DNA from: Streptomyces sp. SCUT-3
Lineage (GTDB): Bacteria > Actinomycetota > Actinomycetes > Streptomycetales > Streptomycetaceae
Assembly: GCF_014083985.1 (NCBI RefSeq)
Contig: NZ_CP046907.1
Coordinates: 4,130,501-4,194,500 of the forward strand
Direction: 5' to 3'
DNA length: 64,000 nt
Shown: in pieces, positions 59,382 through 64,000 of the stretch
Layout: every line of letters starts with the position of its first letter
Position numbering within the stretch: the stretch's first letter is position 1
Program-made: the position numbers and the translations under genes
Notes under the pieces: generated by a model
Told to the model about the DNA's origin: nothing
Databases searched by the model: none
The model's input: only the letters and a program-made list of their open reading frames with translations

Positions 59382-60269
59382 TCACTCGACGGGGACGCGG
59401 GTGTCCTCCCGGACGTCCTGGGTGACGATGGAGACCCGCTGCATCGACTTCGGGTCGGGTTCGGCCGGCGCCAGGGTCGGGCCGCTGAAGGTCACCACGC
59501 CCACCGTGCTGGAGTCGCCCCACGCGCACAGCACCGAGTAGAGCCTGTCGGCCCGCACGCCCTGGCAGCGCATCAGTTCCCCGTCGAAGCCGGGGGGCGG
59601 CTCCTCGGTCGGCTCGCCCACCAGCTCGGCGTCCTTGCTCGCCTCCGTCTGCGCGAACACGGCGTCCACGGCGGCCCGGGGATCGGTGACGGTCCCCCAG
59701 GCGCCGCTGAAGGTCAGCGTCTCCTTGTCCGCGCCGCGGTAGCTCGCCACCACGGGGTGGGGGTCGGTGACGCCGGGGAGGGCCTGCCCGTCCTTGACGA
59801 GGGCGCTCGCGTCCACTCCCTTGCCCTGCCGCTGGTAGGCACTGGCGACGGTGTCGGGCGTGGCCAGCCGGTACGGTCCGTCCTCGGCCAGTGCCCACCA
59901 GGCCACGCCCCCGGCCAGCGCCAGCGCGCCGGCGAGGAGGCCCGCGACCGCCCCGGTCCGCTTCTTCCGCGGCCGCTGCGGCTGCTGCGGGGGCGCGCCG
60001 TGCGGTGCGCCCGGGTGCGGGAAGCCCTGCTGCTGCGGGAGGCCCTGCCGGGGGAGGCCCTGCTGCGGGTGGCCGCCCTGCTGCGGAGGACCGGTCCGCG
60101 GGCCGCCGTACGGCCCGGCGGGACCGGGCTGCGGGCCGCCGTACGGCTGCTGCCCGTACGGCCCGGGCTGCTGCCCGTACGGCCCGGGGGGCTGCGGGGG
60201 GCCGTACGGGCCGGGCTGCGGGGGAGTGCCGCCGTAGCCCGGACTCGGCGGCTGCTGGGGATAGTTCAT
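59382..60269 (-). CDS. Proline/glutamine-rich single-span membrane protein
   Basis: A 295-aa protein. The first 110 residues are a disordered Pro/Gly/Gln/Tyr repeat (units like [17 protein letters not shown]), followed by a basic stop (RPRKKRTG), one membrane span ([19 protein letters not shown]) and an extracytoplasmic globular domain of 150 residues with two Cys (LMRCQG and VLCAWGD). No enzyme motif. ATG 60269 is chosen; an in-frame ATG at 60311 is possible. Confidence 0.8.
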   Translation of the reverse strand: MNYPQQPPSPGYGGTPPQPGPYGPPQPPGPYGQQPGPYGQQPYGGPQPGPAGPYGGPRTGPPQQGGHPQQGLPRQGLPQQQGFPHPGAPHGAPPQQPQRPRKKRTGAVAGLLAGALALAGGVAWWALAEDGPYRLATPDTVASAYQRQGKGVDASALVKDGQALPGVTDPHPVVASYRGADKETLTFSGAWGTVTDPRAAVDAVFAQTEASKDAELVGEPTEEPPPGFDGELMRCQGVRADRLYSVLCAWGDSSTVGVVTFSGPTLAPAEPDPKSMQRVSIVTQDVREDTRVPVE

Positions 60270-60377
60270 CGACCTGCGGTCCTCCCGTTGCTGTTGTGTC
60301 CCCGACATCCTCGCCGATCCCCGGCGGCACGGGGACGACAGGGCGAAACCGGTTCGAGGAGGGGGCCGCACCGCCCG

Positions 60378-60383
60378 TACACT
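60378..60383 (+). promoter_or_regulatory. -10 box (TACACT) of a leaderless valS transcript
   Basis: TACACT ends 7 nt before the GTG at 60391; no ribosome site precedes it. Confidence 0.5.
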
Positions 60384-60390
60384 GGCCGTC

Positions 60391-63027
60391 GTGACCGACA
60401 TGAACCAGCGCCCCCGCGACGGGGCCAACAGCGCCTCCGACCACCTGCCGACCCAGTACGTCCCGGCCGAGGTAGAGGGGAAGCTGTACGAGCGCTGGGT
60501 GGAGGCCGGGTACTTCGAGGCGGACGAGAAGAGCGACAAGCCGCCGTACACCGTCGTCATCCCGCCGCCGAACGTCACCGGCAGCCTGCACCTCGGGCAC
60601 GCCTTCGAGCACACGATCATCGACTCGCTCACCCGCCGCAAGCGCATGCAGGGCTACGAGACGCTGTGGCAGCCGGGCATGGACCACGCCGGCATCGCCA
60701 CCCAGAACGTCGTCGAGCGCGAGCTGGCCAAGGAGGGCGTCTCCCGCCACGACCTGGGCCGGGAGAAGTTCGTCGAGCGCGTCTGGCAGTGGAAGGCCGA
60801 GTCCGGCGGCCAGATCTCCGGCCAGATGAAGCGCCTGGGCGACGGCGTGGCCTGGTCCCGCGAGCGCTTCACCATGGACGAGGGCCTGTCCAAGGCCGTG
60901 CAGACCATCTTCAAGCGGCTCTACGACGACGGGCTGATCTACCGCGCCGAGCGCATCATCAACTGGTGCCCGCGCTGCCTGACGGCCATCTCCGACATCG
61001 AGGTGGAGTACCAGGAGGACGACGGCGAGCTGGTCTCGATCCGCTACGGCGAGGGCGAGGACTCCATCGTCGTCGCCACCACCCGCGCCGAGACGATGCT
61101 CGGCGACACCGCGGTCGCCGTCCACCCCGACGACGAGCGCTACGCGCACCTGGTCGGCCGCGAGATCGAGCTGCCGCTGACCGGCCGCCGCATCCCGGTC
61201 GTCGCGGACGCCCACGTCGACCCGGAGTTCGGCACCGGAGCGGTCAAGGTCACCCCGGCCCACGACCCGAACGACTTCGAGATCGGCCGCCGCCACGACC
61301 TGCCGTCGCTGACCGTCCTGGACGAGCACGGCGTGATCACCGTGCACGGCCCCTTCCAGGGCCTGGACCGCTTCGAGGCCCGCTCGACGATCGTCGGCGC
61401 CCTGCGCGCCGAGGGGCGCATCGTCGCGGAGAAGCGCCCCTACACGCACTCGGTCGGCCACTGCTCGCGCTGCAAGACCACCATCGAGCCGCGGCTGTCC
61501 ATGCAGTGGTGGGTCAAGGTCGCCCCGCTGGCGCAGGCCGCCGCCGACGCGGTGCGCGACGGCCGGGTCGACATCCACCCCAAGGAGATGGAGTCCCGCT
61601 ACTTCGGCTGGGTCGACAACCTCCACGACTGGTGCATCTCGCGCCAGCTGTGGTGGGGCCACCGCATCCCGGTCTGGTACGGCCCCGACGGCGAGACGGT
61701 CTGCGTCGGCCCCGGCGAGGAGCCGCCCACCGGCGAGGGCTGGCACCAGGAGACCGACGTCCTGGACACCTGGTTCTCCTCCGGCCTGTGGCCGTTCTCC
61801 ACCCTGGGCTGGCCGGGGAAGACCCCGAGCCTGGAGAAGTTCTACCCGACGTCCGTCCTGGTCACCGGCTACGACATCCTGTTCTTCTGGGTCGTGCGGA
61901 TGATGATGTTCGGCCTGTACGCGATGGACGGCACCCCGCCGTTCCGCACCATCGCCCTGCACGGCATGGTCCGCGACCAGTTCGGCAAGAAGATGTCGAA
62001 GTCCTTCGGCAACGCGGTCAACCCGCTGGACTGGATGGACGCCTACGGGTCCGACGCGGTCCGCTTCACCCTGGCCCGCGGCGCCAACCCCGGCACGGAC
62101 GTGCCGATCGGCGAGGACTGGGTCCAGGGCTCGCGAAACTTCGCCAACAAGATCTGGAACGCCACCCGCTTCGCGCTGATGAACGGCGCCACCGTGGACG
62201 GCCCGCTGCCGCCCGCGGCGGAGCTGAGCACGGCCGACCGCTGGATCCTGTCCCGGCTGAACGCCACCGTCGCCGAGGTGGACGCGTACTACGAGGACTA
62301 CCAGTTCGCCAGGCTCTCGGACGCCCTGTTCCACTTCGCCTGGGACGAGGTCTTCGACTGGTACGTCGAGCTGTCCAAGACCACCCTGGCCAAGGGCGGG
62401 GCGGCGGCCGACGCCTCGCGCCGCGTCCTGGGCGAGGTCCTGGACACCACGCTGCGCCTGCTGCACCCGGTGATGCCGTTCGTCACCGAGGAGCTGTGGA
62501 CCGTGCTGACCGGACGCGAGTCCGTCGTCGTCGCCGAGTGGCCGTCCGCCGACGCCTCGCGCCGCGACGAGGCCGCCGAGAAGGAGATCGCCCTGCTCCA
62601 GCAGGTCATCACCGAGGTGCGCCGGTTCCGCGCCGACCAGGGCCTCAAGCCCGGCCAGAAGGTCCCCGCCAGGCTCGTCCTGGACGGCACCGCCCTGACC
62701 GAGCACGAGGACGCCATCCGCGCCCAGGCCCGCCTGACCGCCCCGGAGGACGGCTTCACCGCCACCGCCTCGCTGCCGGTCGCCGGCGCCACGGTCGAAC
62801 TCGACCTGTCCGGCGCGATCGACGTCGCCGCCGAGCGCAAGCGCCTGGCCAAGGACCTCGCGCTGGCGGAGAAGGAGAAGGCCCAGGCCACCGCCAAGCT
62901 CGGCAACGACGGCTTCCTGGCCAAGGCCCCCGAGCACGTCGTGGAGAAGATCCGCACGCGCCTGGCGGCCGCGGAGGCCGACATCGCCCGCATCACGGCC
63001 CAGCTGGAGTCCCTCCCGCAGGCCTGA
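60391..63027 (+). CDS. valS: Valyl-tRNA synthetase
   Basis: An 878-aa class I synthetase that charges tRNA-Val and edits misactivated Thr. HIGH-type motif [13 protein letters not shown], editing-domain block [25 protein letters not shown]-type motif [10 protein letters not shown], anticodon-binding helical domain, and a C-terminal coiled coil (residues about 815-878). GTG 60391 is supported by the leaderless -10 box. Confidence 0.97.
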   Translation: MTDMNQRPRDGANSASDHLPTQYVPAEVEGKLYERWVEAGYFEADEKSDKPPYTVVIPPPNVTGSLHLGHAFEHTIIDSLTRRKRMQGYETLWQPGMDHAGIATQNVVERELAKEGVSRHDLGREKFVERVWQWKAESGGQISGQMKRLGDGVAWSRERFTMDEGLSKAVQTIFKRLYDDGLIYRAERIINWCPRCLTAISDIEVEYQEDDGELVSIRYGEGEDSIVVATTRAETMLGDTAVAVHPDDERYAHLVGREIELPLTGRRIPVVADAHVDPEFGTGAVKVTPAHDPNDFEIGRRHDLPSLTVLDEHGVITVHGPFQGLDRFEARSTIVGALRAEGRIVAEKRPYTHSVGHCSRCKTTIEPRLSMQWWVKVAPLAQAAADAVRDGRVDIHPKEMESRYFGWVDNLHDWCISRQLWWGHRIPVWYGPDGETVCVGPGEEPPTGEGWHQETDVLDTWFSSGLWPFSTLGWPGKTPSLEKFYPTSVLVTGYDILFFWVVRMMMFGLYAMDGTPPFRTIALHGMVRDQFGKKMSKSFGNAVNPLDWMDAYGSDAVRFTLARGANPGTDVPIGEDWVQGSRNFANKIWNATRFALMNGATVDGPLPPAAELSTADRWILSRLNATVAEVDAYYEDYQFARLSDALFHFAWDEVFDWYVELSKTTLAKGGAAADASRRVLGEVLDTTLRLLHPVMPFVTEELWTVLTGRESVVVAEWPSADASRRDEAAEKEIALLQQVITEVRRFRADQGLKPGQKVPARLVLDGTALTEHEDAIRAQARLTAPEDGFTATASLPVAGATVELDLSGAIDVAAERKRLAKDLALAEKEKAQATAKLGNDGFLAKAPEHVVEKIRTRLAAAEADIARITAQLESLPQA

Positions 63028-63034
63028 CGCACCC

Positions 63035-63080
63035 CGCCGGAGGGCGGGCGGCGGCACTTGCCGACGCCCGCCCTCCGGCG
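63035..63080 (+). terminator. Terminator of valS
   Basis: Perfect 15-bp inverted repeat (63035-63049 with 63066-63080), 8 nt after the stop. Confidence 0.8.
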
Positions 63081-63126
63081 CACTCCGCCCCGGGTGGGGC
63101 GCGCCGCGCCGGGCCGCGCGCCTCCG

Positions 63127-63132
63127 TAGACT
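63127..63132 (+). promoter_or_regulatory. -10 box (TAGACT) of a leaderless folC transcript
   Basis: TAGACT ends 7 nt before the GTG at 63140; no ribosome site lies between. Confidence 0.5.
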
Positions 63133-63139
63133 GGGCACC

Positions 63140-64000
63140 GTGAGCGAGCGCCCCAAGAACGACGAACCGTCGGACCGGCCGACGGACCCCTTCGACGAGA
63201 TCATCGCCTCCGAGGCGGACCGGGACCCCGACCTGGCGGTGATCGAGGCGGGCAGCCGCACCCTGCGGGCCCAGGCCGCCCCGGAGGCGGGCGACGACGC
63301 ACCGCGCCGCCCGCAGGACCCCGAGGTCGCCGCCGCCCTGCGCGAGGTCGAGGCCGAGCTCGCCGGCCGCTGGCCGGAGACGAAGCTGGAGCCCTCGCTG
63401 GACCGGATGACCGCGCTGATGGACATCCTGGGGGAGCCGCAGCGCGCCTACCCGGCGATCCACATCACCGGCACCAACGGCAAGACCAGCACCGCCCGGA
63501 TGATCGAGCAGCTGCTGCGCGCCTTCGACCTGCGCACCGGCCGCTACACCAGCCCGCACGTGCAGATGGTCACCGAGCGGATCAGCCTGGACGGCGCCCC
63601 GATCGACCCCGAGCGGTTCGTGGAGACCTACCGGGACATCGAGCCGTACGTCGGGATGGTGGACGCCTCCCAGCCGCACCGGATGTCGTTCTTCGAGGTG
63701 CTCACCGGCATGGCGTACGCGGCCTTCGCCGACGCACCGGTGGACGTGGCGGTCGTCGAGGTCGGCATGGGCGGCGGCTGGGACGCCACCAACGTGATCG
63801 ACGGCCAGGTCGCCGTGGTCACCCCGGTCGCCCTGGACCACACCGACCGGCTCGGGCAGACCCCGGGCGAGATCGCCGTGGAGAAGGCCGGGATCATCAA
63901 GGAGGGCGCGTCCGTCGTGCTGGCCCAGCAGCCGGTCGACGCCGCCCAGGCGCTGCTCAAGCACGCGGTCGAGGTGGACGCCACGGTGGCCCGCGAGGGC
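63140..64000 (+). CDS. folC: Folylpolyglutamate synthase / dihydrofolate synthase, 3' end beyond window
   Basis: Mur-ligase-family enzyme that adds glutamate to folates; 287 codons are present before the edge. The P-loop is [18 protein letters not shown], then [34 protein letters not shown] and [14 protein letters not shown]. An acidic N-terminal extension of about 80 residues precedes the domain. The GTG start is set by the leaderless -10 box. It follows valS as in M. tuberculosis. Confidence 0.95.
   Translation, partial: MSERPKNDEPSDRPTDPFDEIIASEADRDPDLAVIEAGSRTLRAQAAPEAGDDAPRRPQDPEVAAALREVEAELAGRWPETKLEPSLDRMTALMDILGEPQRAYPAIHITGTNGKTSTARMIEQLLRAFDLRTGRYTSPHVQMVTERISLDGAPIDPERFVETYRDIEPYVGMVDASQPHRMSFFEVLTGMAYAAFADAPVDVAVVEVGMGGGWDATNVIDGQVAVVTPVALDHTDRLGQTPGEIAVEKAGIIKEGASVVLAQQPVDAAQALLKHAVEVDATVAREG

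Overview
The window is high-GC actinobacterial DNA, almost certainly from a Streptomyces chromosome. The evidence is strong third-position G/C bias, frequent GTG starts, several genes that appear to start directly downstream of a -10 box (leaderless), rare TTA codons, mycothiol-linked enzymes, and the gene order malQ ... pepN ... rpiB - DNA glycosylase ... tig - clpP1 - clpP2 - clpX ... valS - folC. From the mycothiol-dependent reductase onward this order parallels the M. tuberculosis Rv2467-to-Rv2447c neighbourhood, which marks the chromosomal backbone.

Layout. 0-8 kb: a secreted GH84 glycosidase (cut by the left edge), an amidase, a small acidic repeat protein translationally coupled to malQ, and a small membrane protein. 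8-13.3 kb: an accessory patch with a decayed lipoprotein gene, an XRE/DUF397 regulator pair, a decayed gene fragment, and a three-gene operon of a small WXG100-like protein, a WXG-headed alpha/beta hydrolase and a lipoprotein. 13.3-19.4 kb: aminopeptidase N copy 1 and a large secreted subtilase. 19.6-24.5 kb: an HPP-flavoprotein-carbonic anhydrase operon divergent from a CGNR zinc-finger regulator, then a vanadium-haloperoxidase-like enzyme and a second CGNR regulator. 24.7-33 kb: a LysR regulator and a tight operon with a cupin, both subunits of a glutamate-mutase-type B12 enzyme, an FAD/NAD(P)-binding protein, an AMP-forming ligase and a mycothiol-dependent isomerase-family protein. 33-36.9 kb: a third CGNR regulator divergent from a VOC protein - flavoprotein - ferredoxin - ferredoxin reductase operon. 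37-40 kb: a frameshifted Tat-exported metallophosphoesterase and a putative endonuclease-fold protein. 40-64 kb: the conserved backbone (pepN copy 2, mycothiol-dependent reductase, two APC permeases around bioY, rpiB, DNA glycosylase, Eis-like acetyltransferase, SpoIIE-type phosphatase, acyltransferase, tRNA-Gly, tRNA-Pro, tig, clpP1P2, clpX, valS, folC). folC runs off the right edge.

Most unusual content. (1) The B12-mutase/AMP-ligase operon lies behind a LysR gene that carries a TTA codon and downstream of a perfect ATC-N9-GAT palindrome. This looks like a bldA-gated, LysR-controlled pathway producing and activating a methylaspartate-like acid. (2) Three CGNR regulators occur within 12 kb. 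Each has a similar ACTAA(T)CCATTAG-type element at its promoter, and two of them face operons that contain a PNPOx-fold flavoprotein. (3) A type VII-like effector operon whose hydrolase also carries an early TTA codon. Several genes lack an expected catalytic residue or are frameshifted; these are listed individually.
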